The notes under the pieces are model-generated. The model worked only from the letters and a program-made list of their open reading frames with translations, ran no database searches and was not told the origin of the DNA. A DNA stretch of 64,000 nucleotides from Modestobacter sp. VKM Ac-2977 (GTDB taxonomy: Bacteria > Actinomycetota > Actinomycetes > Mycobacteriales > Geodermatophilaceae). This document shows positions 28,374 to 38,047 of the stretch, in pieces. The position numbers and the translations under genes were made by a program. The DNA lies in assembly GCF_026968045.1 (NCBI RefSeq), contig NZ_JAPVBQ010000001.1, positions 509,238 through 573,237 of the forward strand, written 5' to 3'. Numbering within the stretch: position 1 is the stretch's first letter; each line of letters starts with the position of its first letter.

Positions 28374-29872
28374 GACGGGCTCCGATCGGGAGTGGTGCCG
28401 CGGGTGAACAGAGACGGGACGGCCAGCGCCCACAGGTGCATCACGGCGTAGGAGCGCCACGGCCGCCAGCGGGCTGCGGCGTCGGCGTCGGAGCTGCCGA
28501 GCGCGGCGAGACTGCGCCGCAGCGCCAGGTCGCCGGGGAGCCAGACGTCGGGGTCGGCCAGCCCGCGCAGCCCGACCAGGGCCGCCGTCCACGGGCCGAT
28601 GCCGGGCAGGGCCAGCAGCTGACGGCGGGCCTCGTCGCGGTCGGCGCCGGGGTCGAGGGGCACGCTGCCGCTGGCCAGCGCCGCGGCCAGGGTGTGCACC
28701 GTGCGCCGGCGGGCCCCGGTCAGGCCGACCGCGGACAGATCGGCGTCGACCAGGGCGTCGGCGCGGGGGAAGGCGTGGGTGAGGGTGCCGACCGGCTCGG
28801 CCAGCGGCCGGCCCGCCGCGGTGACCACGCGGGCGGTGAGCGTCCGGGCGCCGGCCACCGAGACCTGCTGGCCCAGCACCGCGCGGACCGCCAGCTCCTC
28901 GGCGTCGGGGGCGGCCGGGACCCGCCGTCCCGGGGCACCGGTCACCAGCGGGGCGAGCGCCGGGTCGGCGCCGAGCAGCGCGTCGACGGCGGCGGGGTCG
29001 GCGTCCAGGTCGAGCAGCCGCCGGCACCGGGAGACAGCTGCGCCGAGGTCCCGCAGCTCGGTCAGCCGCAGCCGGGCCAGCACCGCCGGCCCGCCGTCAG
29101 GGGCGGGGGAGAGCTGGACCACGGCGGGGCCGTGCGGCAGGTCCAGCACCCGGGAGAACGTCGTCCCGTCCCACTCCTCCAGGCCCGGGGTGGCGTGCGC
29201 GCCGAGGAAGAGCAGCACCTCGTCGGCGGCGAAGGGCGAGCGGGCGGCCAGCCGCAGGGTCAGCCAGCCCGGGGTGCCGCCGTCGCTGCGCGGCGTGGCC
29301 GGGCGGAGTGCGGAGGGCGTCGTCCCGAACACCGACCGCACCGTGTCGTTGAACTGCCGGATGCTGGCGAAGCCGGCCGCGAACGCGACGTCGGCCATCG
29401 GCAGCAGCGTGGTCTCGATCAGCAGCCGGGCGGTCTGGGCGCGCTGCGCGCGGGCCAGCGCCAGTGGGCCGACCCCCAGCTCGGTGGTGAGCAGCCGGTG
29501 CAGCTGGCGTTCCGAGTAGCCCAGCCGGGCCGACAGCCCGCCGACCCCGCCGCGCTCGACCTCGCCGTCGGCGATCAGCCGCATCGCCCGGGCCACGACG
29601 TCGGCGCGTACGTCCCACTCCGGTGACCCGGGGACGGCGTCCGGGCGGCAGCGGCGGCAGGCGCGGAAGCCGGCCGCCTGCGCCGAGGCTGCGGTGGTGT
29701 GGAAGGAGACGTTGTGCTCCAGCGGCGTGCGCGCCGGGCAGGACGGGCGGCAGTAGATGCCGGTCGTGTGCACCGCGGTGACGAACCACCCGTCGAAGCG
29801 GGGGTCACGGCTGGTGACGGCGCGGTAGCAGTGCTCCACGTCGAGCCGTCCCCGCTCCAGCACCTCGGTCAT
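28370..29872 (-). CDS. alkA: AdaA - AlkA fusion: alkylation-response regulator and DNA glycosylase
   Basis: A 500-aa fusion. Residues ~1-80 are the Ada N-terminal zinc domain with four Cys (GIYCRPSCPAR and FRACRRCRPD), one of which accepts methyl from phosphotriesters. Residues ~90-185 are an AraC-type HTH (FAAGFASIRQFNDTVRSVFG). The remainder is an AlkA-type 3-methyladenine glycosylase with the HhH motif LPGIGPWTAALVGLRG and the catalytic Asp in WLPGDLALRR. This architecture is common in actinobacteria (M. tuberculosis AlkA, Rv1317c). It probably senses methylation damage and activates its own operon with ogt. Confidence 0.95.
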   Translation of the reverse strand: MTEVLERGRLDVEHCYRAVTSRDPRFDGWFVTAVHTTGIYCRPSCPARTPLEHNVSFHTTAASAQAAGFRACRRCRPDAVPGSPEWDVRADVVARAMRLIADGEVERGGVGGLSARLGYSERQLHRLLTTELGVGPLALARAQRAQTARLLIETTLLPMADVAFAAGFASIRQFNDTVRSVFGTTPSALRPATPRSDGGTPGWLTLRLAARSPFAADEVLLFLGAHATPGLEEWDGTTFSRVLDLPHGPAVVQLSPAPDGGPAVLARLRLTELRDLGAAVSRCRRLLDLDADPAAVDALLGADPALAPLVTGAPGRRVPAAPDAEELAVRAVLGQQVSVAGARTLTARVVTAAGRPLAEPVGTLTHAFPRADALVDADLSAVGLTGARRRTVHTLAAALASGSVPLDPGADRDEARRQLLALPGIGPWTAALVGLRGLADPDVWLPGDLALRRSLAALGSSDADAAARWRPWRSYAVMHLWALAVPSLFTRGTTPDRSPS

Positions 29873-30015
29873 GACACGAGCATGGCACCGTCCGGCCCGG
29901 CCGACTGGCGGCTTTCGGACACGACGGTGACGGCCTCCGCCGTCCACCGATCGGTGGACGGCGGACCCACGCTCCGGTGGTCCCGGCGGGCCCGGCGCGG
30001 CGACAGGGTCAGGGC

Positions 30016-30918
30016 ATGACGACGACGGAGGCAGCGCCCCTGCCGACCACGACCGGCGGGCTCACCCCGGCCGTCGAGGTCCGCGGGCTGCGGAAGAGCT
30101 ACGGGGGGAAGGCCGTCCTCGACGGACTGGACCTCGAGGTGCGGCGCGGGGAGTGCTTCGCGCTGCTCGGGCCCAACGGCGCGGGCAAGACCACGACGAT
30201 CGAGGTGCTCGAGGGCGTCCGGCGGCGCGACGCCGGCGAGGTCGCGGTGCTGGGGGAGGACCCGGCCACCGCGGGTCGTGCCTGGCGGGCCCGGATCGGG
30301 GTGGTGAGCCAGGGCGAGGGGGCGGGCCAGGCGCTGAGCGTGCGGGAGACCCTCGACCACTTCGCCCGGTACACCTCCACGCCGCGGCCCACCGCCGAGC
30401 TGCTCGCGGCGGTCGGTCTGGAGGAGAAGGCCGACACCCGGGTGGGGCGCCTCTCCGGCGGCCAGCGGCGCCGGCTCGCGGTCGCCCTCGGGGTGCAGGG
30501 CCGGCCCGAGCTGGTCTTCCTCGACGAACCGACCACCGGGATGGACCCGGTGGCCCGCCGGCAGTTCTGGCAGCTCGTGCGTGACCTGCGGGCCGGTGGG
30601 ACGACGGTGCTGCTGACCACCCACTACCTCGACGAGGCCGCCGAGCTGGCCGACCGGGTCGGGGTGATCGCCGGTGGCCGGCTGGTCGAGGTCGCCCCGC
30701 CGGCCGAGCTCGGCGCCGCGCTGCGCCGGGAGGCCACGGTCCGCTGGCGGGAGGACGGCGGCTGGCGCGCGGTGCCCACCGAGACCCCCGCCGCAGTCCT
30801 GCGCGACCTGCTCGCCGCCTCCCCGCACGGCGAGGTCCCCGGCCTGACAGTCACCCGCCCCGACCTGGAGGACGTCTACCTCCAGCTGGTCGGCACCCCC
30901 GGAGGAGAGCCCCGATGA
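30016..30918 (+). CDS. ABC transporter ATP-binding protein (drug/antibiotic exporter type)
   Basis: A 300-aa ATPase of an ABC-2 exporter. Walker A GPNGAGKTT, signature LSGGQRRRLAVALG, Walker B LVFLDEPTTGMDP and the H-loop TTHYLD are intact. The C-terminal ~80 residues form the accessory domain common in drug-exporter (DrrA-like) ATPases. It opens an operon of four genes that overlap pairwise by ATGA: ATPase, permease, histidine kinase, response regulator. The substrate is unknown; lipids, peptides or antibiotics are plausible. Confidence 0.95.
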   Translation: MTTTEAAPLPTTTGGLTPAVEVRGLRKSYGGKAVLDGLDLEVRRGECFALLGPNGAGKTTTIEVLEGVRRRDAGEVAVLGEDPATAGRAWRARIGVVSQGEGAGQALSVRETLDHFARYTSTPRPTAELLAAVGLEEKADTRVGRLSGGQRRRLAVALGVQGRPELVFLDEPTTGMDPVARRQFWQLVRDLRAGGTTVLLTTHYLDEAAELADRVGVIAGGRLVEVAPPAELGAALRREATVRWREDGGWRAVPTETPAAVLRDLLAASPHGEVPGLTVTRPDLEDVYLQLVGTPGGEPR

Positions 30919-31739
30919 CCGTCCTGACCACTGCCCGCCCCGCACCGCCCTCTACCGCCCACATCGCGCTGGCCCGGGTCGGCGTGGAGCTGCGACTGTT
31001 CGCCCGGGAGCGCCAGCAGGTGGTGTTCTCCTTCGCCTACCCGGTCGTGATGATGGTCGTCTTCGGCTCGGTGCTCGGCGGTGACGTGCTGCCCGGCGGC
31101 GTGCCGTTCCCGCAGTACTTCCTGGCCGGGATCGCGGCCACCGGCATCATGCTGACCAGCTTCCAGGCGGTCGGGACGGCGATCGCCGACGAACGCGAGG
31201 CCGGCCAGCTGGAGCGGCTGCAGCTGCTGGGAACGCCGCCGGCGGCCTACTTCGCCGGCAAGGCCGGGCAGGTGCTGGTGACCACCGCGGCGCAGCTGGC
31301 GCTGTTGCTGCCGGTGGCCCGCTACGGCTACGACGTGCCGCTGCCGGTCGACCTCGGGCACTGGCTGACGTTCCTCTGGGTCGCCGCGCTCGGCGCGCTC
31401 GCCGGCACGGTGCTCGGCATCGCGGTCTCGGCGCTGCCGGGCAGTGCGAGCTCGCTGACCACCTCGATCTCGGCGTTCGCGATCGTGCTGCAGTTCTTCT
31501 CCGGCGTCTTCTTCGCCTTCCCCGAGCTGCCGGGCTGGATGCAGCAGGTCGCGGCGGTGTTCCCGCTGAAGTGGCTGACCCAGGGGATGCGCTCGGCGTT
31601 CCTGCCCGAGCAGGCGGGCGCGTTCGAGATCGCCGGCGGGTGGGAGCACGGCAGGACTGCCCTGGTGCTGGTGGCATGGGTGATCATCGGCGTCATGGTG
31701 TGCGTGCGCACGTTCCGCTGGCGCCGGGCCGACGGATGA
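30915..31739 (+). CDS. ABC-2 type permease
   Basis: A 274-aa membrane subunit of the exporter with six predicted helices. Recognisable ABC-2 segments are VVFSFAYPVVMMVVFGSVLG, YFLAGIAATGIMLTSFQAVG, and a glycine-rich fourth helix WVAALGALAGTVLGIAVSAL. The motif region FFSGVFFAFPELPGWMQQVA just before LKWLTQGMRSAF is typical of DrrB-like permeases. The ATG overlaps the ATPase stop by 4 bases. Confidence 0.93.
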   Translation: MTVLTTARPAPPSTAHIALARVGVELRLFARERQQVVFSFAYPVVMMVVFGSVLGGDVLPGGVPFPQYFLAGIAATGIMLTSFQAVGTAIADEREAGQLERLQLLGTPPAAYFAGKAGQVLVTTAAQLALLLPVARYGYDVPLPVDLGHWLTFLWVAALGALAGTVLGIAVSALPGSASSLTTSISAFAIVLQFFSGVFFAFPELPGWMQQVAAVFPLKWLTQGMRSAFLPEQAGAFEIAGGWEHGRTALVLVAWVIIGVMVCVRTFRWRRADG

Positions 31740-32977
31740 CCGTCGGCTCCCGGCTCCGGTCCGCCGTCCTCCCCGCCTGGCGCGAGGAGGGCAGCGCGCC
31801 GGTGTCCGAGGCGGGGTGGCGGGCCACCGTGCTGGCGTGGCACGTTGCCGTCGCCGCCATGCTGGGGACGGCGCTGGTGCGAGCGGTCGCCGTCGTCGAC
31901 GCGGACGGCGGGCCGCGCGCCCTGCTCGTCGGTGCGTTGACCTCCTGGGCCGCGGCGTACGCGCTGCTGGGTGCCCCGGCTCTCGTCAGCCGGCACGGAC
32001 GGCGAGCGAACGCCTACCTCGCGGTCATGGTCGCGGCGATCGGCGTCGTCGGCTGGGTCGAGCCCTCGCTGCTCTTCCTGATGTTCCTGGCCTACCCGCA
32101 GGTCTGGTTCCTCGCGGAGTCCGTCGCGGCCGGTGTGCGGTGGACGGTCGCGGCGGCGGCGGCGAGCACGGCCGGACCCCTGCTCGCCTGGACCCGCGGT
32201 GACGAGCCGCTGTGGGGTCCCGGGCAGACGCTGGTGGGGCTGGCCTTCAGCCTCGCCATGGGGCTGTGGGTGAACGGGCTGCTGGCCAAGAGCGGGCAGC
32301 GGGCTGCGTTGATCGAGGAGCTGGAGTCGACCCGCGCCGAGTTGGCCGCCGCGCACCGCGAGCAGGGCGTCGCGGCGGAGCGGGAGCGCTGGGCCCGCGA
32401 GGTGCACGACACCCTGGCGCAGGGCTACACGAGCATCGTCGTCCTGGCCCAGACCGCCGCGGCCCAGCTGCCCGGCGACCCTGGTGCGGCCGCGGAGCGG
32501 GTGGCGCTGATCGAGGAGGTCGCCCGGGAGAACCTGGCCGAGGCCCGGGCGATGGTCGCCGCTTTCGCGCCGGTGGCGCTGGACTCCTCGACGTTGCGGG
32601 AGGCGCTGGAACGGCTCGCCGAGCGGTTCGGCCGGGAGACCGGCCTGCCCACCCGGCTGGACACTGCTGCGCTGGCGGACGACGCCGGCCTGACCCGGGC
32701 GGAGGAGATCGTGCTGCTGCGCGGAGCGCAGGAGGCGCTGGCCAACGTCCGTCGGCACGCCGCGGCCAGCGCGGTGGTGCTGCGGATCGGGGTGGGGGAG
32801 GCGGGGCAGGTGTCGGTGCACGTCTCCGACGACGGGGTGGGCTTCGACCCGGAGGCTGCGGCCGGCGTCGGGCTGGCCGGGCTGCGGGACCGGGCCGAGC
32901 AGGTGGGCGGCGCGGTCGACGTGGTCTCGGCCCCGGGGGAGGGCACCCGGGTCACGGTGCAGGTGCCGGCGCGATGA
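31736..32977 (+). CDS. NarL-type sensor histidine kinase
   Basis: A 413-aa kinase. The first ~190 residues hold four to six membrane helices without a large external domain, as in intramembrane-sensing kinases. Then come the HisKA_3 dimerisation box with the phospho-acceptor His (RERWAREVHDTLAQGYTSIV) and an HATPase_c domain (EALANVRRHAAASAVVLRIG, VSDDGVGFDP, GLAGLRDRAEQVGG). It overlaps the permease stop by ATGA and the regulator start by ATGA, so the kinase probably senses or is controlled by the linked exporter. Confidence 0.94.
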   Translation: MTVGSRLRSAVLPAWREEGSAPVSEAGWRATVLAWHVAVAAMLGTALVRAVAVVDADGGPRALLVGALTSWAAAYALLGAPALVSRHGRRANAYLAVMVAAIGVVGWVEPSLLFLMFLAYPQVWFLAESVAAGVRWTVAAAAASTAGPLLAWTRGDEPLWGPGQTLVGLAFSLAMGLWVNGLLAKSGQRAALIEELESTRAELAAAHREQGVAAERERWAREVHDTLAQGYTSIVVLAQTAAAQLPGDPGAAAERVALIEEVARENLAEARAMVAAFAPVALDSSTLREALERLAERFGRETGLPTRLDTAALADDAGLTRAEEIVLLRGAQEALANVRRHAAASAVVLRIGVGEAGQVSVHVSDDGVGFDPEAAAGVGLAGLRDRAEQVGGAVDVVSAPGEGTRVTVQVPAR

Positions 32978-33612
32978 CCCGTGTCCTGGTGGTGGACGAC
33001 CACCCTGTCGTGCGCGGCGGGCTGGTCGGCTGGCTGGCCGCCCAGCCGGACCTGGAGGTCGTGGGGGAGGCCGGCGACGGGCTGGCTGCGCTGGCGGCGG
33101 TCGCCGAGCACCAGCCGGACGTCGTCCTGATGGACCTGCGGATGCCGCGGATGGACGGCGTCACGGCGACCGGCCGGATCGCGGCCGCGCACCCGGGCGT
33201 GCGGGTGCTGGTGCTGACCACCTACGACACCGACGCCGACATCGTGCGCGCGGTCGAGGCCGGGGCCACCGGCTACCTGCTCAAGGACACGCCGTTGCCG
33301 CAGTTGGCCGACGCGGTGCGGGCAGCGGCCCGTGGGGAGACCGTGCTGGCGCCGCCGGTCGCGGCCCGGCTGGTGTCCCGGCTGCGGGCGCCGGCGGCGG
33401 AGGCGCCGACGGCCCGGGAGCTGCAGGTGCTGTCCGGGGTGGCGCGCGGGCTGACCAACGCCGACATCGGCCGGGAGCTGTTCATCGGTGAGGCGACGGT
33501 GAAGACGCACCTGCTCCGGGTGTTCGCCAAGCTCGGGGTCGACGACCGCACCCGGGCGGTCCTGGTAGCGGTCGAGCGCGGCCTGCTGGCGGGCCCCGGC
33601 TCGGCCGGCTGA
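32974..33612 (+). CDS. NarL/LuxR-type response regulator
   Basis: A 212-aa response regulator. The receiver domain has the acidic pocket VVDDHP, the phospho-acceptor Asp in DVVLMDLRMPRMDG, and the switch Thr/Lys in LTTYDTD and LLKDTP. The C-terminal LuxR HTH is TARELQVLSGVARGLTNADI followed by EATVKTHLLRVFAKLGV. It is the partner of the overlapping kinase gene and likely regulates its own operon, including the exporter. Confidence 0.95.
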   Translation: MTRVLVVDDHPVVRGGLVGWLAAQPDLEVVGEAGDGLAALAAVAEHQPDVVLMDLRMPRMDGVTATGRIAAAHPGVRVLVLTTYDTDADIVRAVEAGATGYLLKDTPLPQLADAVRAAARGETVLAPPVAARLVSRLRAPAAEAPTARELQVLSGVARGLTNADIGRELFIGEATVKTHLLRVFAKLGVDDRTRAVLVAVERGLLAGPGSAG

Positions 33613-33711
33613 CCGCGACTGGAGCGGGCCTGTCAAGAGCCTGCTCGCATCTGTGGAAAGGGCCCTGACCTGCGGATTCGTGTTGCTTGGGGTCCTCGAC
33701 GGCGGCAATAT

Positions 33712-33727
33712 TCGTACACACGTTCGA
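33712..33727 (+). promoter_or_regulatory. LexA (SOS) box
   Basis: TCGTACACACGTTCGA matches the actinobacterial SOS box TCGAAC-N4-GTTCGA at 11 of the 12 defined positions. It lies 19 bases before the start codon of the DUF222/HNH gene, so LexA binding would block its transcription. Confidence 0.75.
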
Positions 33728-33745
33728 ATGCGTCGGGAGGTGTCC

Positions 33746-34945
33746 GTGAGCGAGTTGATGTCAGCTCTGGACGCCTTGGCGGCCGAGGAGCTGCACGGGT
33801 TGACGGACGGCGGCGTGCTGGACCGGGTCGCCGAGTTGGTGGCCGTGCAGAACCGGGTCGCCGCGGAGCTGACCCGCACCGTGCGGCGCGCGGACACCAC
33901 CCAGGCCGCCGAGCACGACGGGTTGAAGAGCATGCGGTCGTGGTTGATCGGGCACACCCGGCTGTCGGCGAGCGACGCGTCGCGGATCCTGCGGTCGGGT
34001 CGGGCGTTGGAGCACTTCCCTGCGTTGGCGGCTGGTTTCGCTGACGGGCAGGTCACTGCGGCGCAGGTGAACGTGGTGGCCGAGAAGGTGGGGGAGTCCG
34101 AGGTCGCCCGGGCGGCTGAGCAGGGCATCGACCTGGCTGCCTTCGATCAGGTGTGGGCGCTGGTGGCGGCCGAGTCGCCGCACCAGTCATTGGTCGCTGC
34201 GGTGCAGGCCTTCGAGGACGCGCTGGACCCCGACGGCCCGGAGCCCGACCCCACCGAGGGTCGTCGGCTGAGCATCGCCAAGCACTCCGATGGCAGCATC
34301 ACCGGCCGCTTCGATCTGGATGCCGTCGGTGGGGAGAAGGTGCAGGCCGCGATCGAGTCGATCGTGCAGGCCGACCGCCCCCAGGGTGATGAGCGGACCC
34401 GGGCGCAGCAGAACGCCGACGCGCTGGTGCAGCTGTGTGACAACCAGTTGGCCAGCGGTGATCTGCCGATCCTGCGGACGGTGAAGCCGCACGTGGTGGT
34501 GGGCATCGACCTCGACGACCTGGTCGACCCGGCCACCGGCCCGGGGGCGGCCAGCACCGGGTTCGGGGCGACGATCTCCGCGGCGCGGGCCCGGTGGATC
34601 GCCTGCGAAGCCAGCATCTCCCGCATCGTCATGGGCCCCGACGGCGTGCCGCTGGACCTGGGCCGGGACCACCGGGTGGTCACTCCCGGGCTGCGCAAGG
34701 CCGTGGAACGGCGGGACAAGGCCTGCGTGTTCGCCGGCTGCGGCGCCCCGAGCTGGTGGTGCGACGTCCACCACCTCATCCACTGGCTGCACGGCGGGGA
34801 GACGTCGTTGCAGAACTCAGCCTTGCTCTGCGAACGGCATCACACCAAGGTCCACCACGGTTTCCGGGTGCAGCGAGATCCCGGCGGGCGATGGCGCACC
34901 TACCGCCCCGACGACACCGAGATCCTCATCGGCCCACCGCTGTAG
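33746..34945 (+). CDS. DUF222 / HNH endonuclease (13E12 repeat family)
   Basis: A 399-aa protein of the family repeated many times in actinobacterial genomes (REP13E12 in mycobacteria). The N-terminal DUF222 domain spans residues ~1-290 and includes HTRLSASDASRILRSGRALE and DGQVTAAQVNVVAEKVGESE. The C-terminal HNH motif is complete: KACVFAGCGAPSWWCDVHHL, IHWLHGGETSLQNSALLCER, HHTKVHHG, with zinc-binding Cys and the catalytic His pair. The start is GTG 33746, five bases after GGGAGG. A LexA box lies immediately upstream, as reported for relatives that are DNA-damage inducible. The cellular function of the family is not settled. Confidence 0.93.
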   Translation: MSELMSALDALAAEELHGLTDGGVLDRVAELVAVQNRVAAELTRTVRRADTTQAAEHDGLKSMRSWLIGHTRLSASDASRILRSGRALEHFPALAAGFADGQVTAAQVNVVAEKVGESEVARAAEQGIDLAAFDQVWALVAAESPHQSLVAAVQAFEDALDPDGPEPDPTEGRRLSIAKHSDGSITGRFDLDAVGGEKVQAAIESIVQADRPQGDERTRAQQNADALVQLCDNQLASGDLPILRTVKPHVVVGIDLDDLVDPATGPGAASTGFGATISAARARWIACEASISRIVMGPDGVPLDLGRDHRVVTPGLRKAVERRDKACVFAGCGAPSWWCDVHHLIHWLHGGETSLQNSALLCERHHTKVHHGFRVQRDPGGRWRTYRPDDTEILIGPPL

Positions 34946-35010
34946 CGGCCTGCACTCGAACGGTCCTGCACTCGGACGGACCGCTCCTCAGACGACCCTG
35001 CGCTCGGCGG

Positions 35011-35346
35011 TCAGCTCGCTGGGGTGTCGCCGGTGTTGACCGTCGCGCTCGGCTCGACCAGCAGCACCTGGGCGCCGTCCGGGCTGTACGGCTGGTGCGT
35101 GGTGCCCTTCGGCACGACGTACAGCTGACCCGGGCCGAGGGTGACGTCGCCGTCGTCCATCCGGATCGTCAGCGAGCCGGAGAGGACGAGGAACACCTCG
35201 TCGGTCTCCGGGTGGCTGTGCCGGGTGAACTCGCCGCGGGTGTGCACGACGCGCAGGTCGTAGTCGTTCAGCACGGCGACGGTGCGGGGTGACCACGGCT
35301 GGTCGACGGTGCTCAGGACGGCGGCGAGATTCACGGGTTCGGGCAC
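35011..35346 (-). CDS. Small cupin protein
   Basis: A 111-aa single-domain cupin. The metal-binding motifs are HSHPETDEVFLVLSGSL (motif 1, with two His and a Glu) and LYVVPKGTTHQPYSPDG (motif 2). It begins VPEPVNLAAVLSTVDQPWSP from the GTG at 35346, seven bases after GAGGA; a GTG 18 bases upstream is an alternative start. The family binds sugars or small metabolites or acts as a dioxygenase/isomerase; the substrate is unknown. It is divergent from ychF. Confidence 0.88.
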   Translation of the reverse strand: MPEPVNLAAVLSTVDQPWSPRTVAVLNDYDLRVVHTRGEFTRHSHPETDEVFLVLSGSLTIRMDDGDVTLGPGQLYVVPKGTTHQPYSPDGAQVLLVEPSATVNTGDTPAS

Positions 35347-35383
35347 CTGCTCATCCTCGCCCACCGGGGGAGCGCGTCAACGC

Positions 35384-35389
35384 CCGTAA
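35384..35389 (+). promoter_or_regulatory. Probable leaderless -10 element of ychF
   Basis: TAAGCT lies 11 bases before the ychF GTG and no Shine-Dalgarno separates them. This is the spacing of a leaderless transcript starting at or next to the start codon. Confidence 0.4.
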
Positions 35390-35400
35390 GCTGGTTCCCC

Positions 35401-36474
<1,074 letters not shown>

Positions 36475-36504
36475 CGGATTGGAAACCTGCAGTTCAGCGG
36501 CTCG

Positions 36505-37614
36505 TTAGAGGCGTCCAGTCCGCACAGAGTCCGCAGGATCGTCGAGTGCTGCGGACATCAGGCCGTCCGTGGCGGCCCGGGTGCGGTCGTCCGCGTCGGG
36601 CCACAGGTGTCCGTAGGTGTTCAGCGTCGTGGTCGCCGAGGCGTGCCCGAGGGCGCGCTGGACGGTGACCACGTCGCAGCCGGAGGCGATGAGGCCGGAG
36701 GCGAAGAAGTGCCGGAGGTCGTGCAACCGCAAGCCGGTCAGCCCGGCCGCGGAGAGCGCCTTCCGCCACTGGTGGCCGACGGTGTTCTGGTGCGGCGGCG
36801 TGCCGGTCGGGGTGGGGAAGAGCCAGCGGTCCGGGCCGCCGGCGGTCAGGTGCCGCTCGACGTGCCCGGCGATGAGGGTGAGCAGCCGGTCGGGGACGAC
36901 CACCGTCCGTTCCGAGCCGTGCTTGGGTGCCCGCAGCTCGGCGGTGCCGTTAGGTCCGCGCTGCACCTGGCGGCTGACGACCACCCGGCGGCGGAGGAAG
37001 TCGACGTCGCCGACCTGCAGCGCGGCCGCCTCGCCGAGCCTGAGGCCGCCGAACGCGCAGACGGCGATGAAGGCGGCGAACCGCTCGTCGGCGGAAGCGA
37101 GCAGGACGCCGACCTGGCGCGGCGTGGGGATGCTCATGGCGTGCTCGCGGCGCCGACGGCGGGGGAGCGTCACCCCGTCGCTGGGATCGGTGGCGATCAC
37201 CCGGTCCCGGACGGCGCCGCGCAGGACGGCGCGCACGTTCTGCACCCGGGTGTGGATGGTGCCCGGGGCCAGGCCAGCCGCGGTCATCTGCTTCACCCAG
37301 TACTCAACGTGCGAGCGGCGGAGCAGTCGCAGCTCGACATCGGTGAAGGTCGCGGACCGGACGGCGAGGCTCATCGCCAGCTCGGTGCCCGGCGCCCACA
37401 CCTGGCGAGCGGCCCAGGTGGCGTAGAACGCCGAGAGGGTCACGCGGCCGGCCTTCGGGTCGACGTACGTGCCGGTGACGACGGAGGCGGTGACCTCGTC
37501 GAGCCAGCGCTGAGCATCCACCTTCCGCTTGAAGTGCCGGGCGTGCTCCTTGCCGTCGGCATCGCGGTACCGCGGGCGGTACGTGCCGTCGGGTCGCCGC
37601 GCGATGCTCGCCAT
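36505..37614 (-). CDS. int: Tyrosine-family site-specific integrase
   Basis: A 369-aa recombinase. Residues ~1-55 are an AP2-like arm-binding domain (YRPRYRDADGKEHARHFKRK). Residues ~58-145 are the core-binding SAM-like domain. The catalytic domain has Arg192 in GGLRLGEA, a candidate Lys231, His298/Arg301 in LHDLRHFFAS, His324 in ALGHASATTT and the nucleophile Tyr334 in NTYGH. The gene is intact. GAGGAGAG precedes ATG 37614. It ends 28 bases from the left core repeat and two AGTCCGCA arm-like repeats lie within its 3' end. It should integrate and, with the adjacent HTH protein, excise the element at ychF. Confidence 0.95.
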   Translation of the reverse strand: MASIARRPDGTYRPRYRDADGKEHARHFKRKVDAQRWLDEVTASVVTGTYVDPKAGRVTLSAFYATWAARQVWAPGTELAMSLAVRSATFTDVELRLLRRSHVEYWVKQMTAAGLAPGTIHTRVQNVRAVLRGAVRDRVIATDPSDGVTLPRRRRREHAMSIPTPRQVGVLLASADERFAAFIAVCAFGGLRLGEAAALQVGDVDFLRRRVVVSRQVQRGPNGTAELRAPKHGSERTVVVPDRLLTLIAGHVERHLTAGGPDRWLFPTPTGTPPHQNTVGHQWRKALSAAGLTGLRLHDLRHFFASGLIASGCDVVTVQRALGHASATTTLNTYGHLWPDADDRTRAATDGLMSAALDDPADSVRTGRL

Positions 37615-37704
37615 GTCTCTCCTCGGCTGGTCAGGCCCTGCTCGGAGGTCAGCCTGCCGGGAGCGGCCGCCGCTGTGCGATGGCCGAGCCGCCGATCTGT
37701 GGAC

Positions 37705-37902
37705 TCACCGGCTGCCTCCGTTGAGCTGCCCGGTGACCTTGGCCTGCCACCAGCGATCGCACTCGGTCTCCTCGTAGAGGACGCGGCGGCCGACGCGGAC
37801 GCCTTCCGGCCCGATCCCGATGTGCCGCCAGTAGCGGACCGTGGCGGGGCTGGTGCGGAACCGAGCCGCCACCTCCTCCGTGGTCAGCAGTCGAACGGTC
37901 AT
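37705..37902 (-). CDS. Excisionase-like MerR-type HTH protein
   Basis: A 65-aa DNA-binding protein with one winged HTH: LLTTEEVAARFRTSPATVRY and WRHIGIGPEGVRVGRRVLYE. This is the short form used as excisionase or directionality factor by actinobacterial integrative elements. GGGAGA precedes the ATG. It lies 90 bases upstream of the integrase start on the same strand, as expected for xis-int. Confidence 0.85.
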   Translation of the reverse strand: MTVRLLTTEEVAARFRTSPATVRYWRHIGIGPEGVRVGRRVLYEETECDRWWQAKVTGQLNGGSR

Positions 37903-38047
37903 CGAGGTCTCCCGGTTGTGGACGGCGGCTGCTGGGGGCTGCAGCTGGCTACACGGAGGAGGCGCCGACCAGCCTCGATCGCTGCCAGTCAGCACCGACC
38001 GGACATGTCACCCCGTTGTCACCCCAGACGCGCCGGCGGTGATGACC

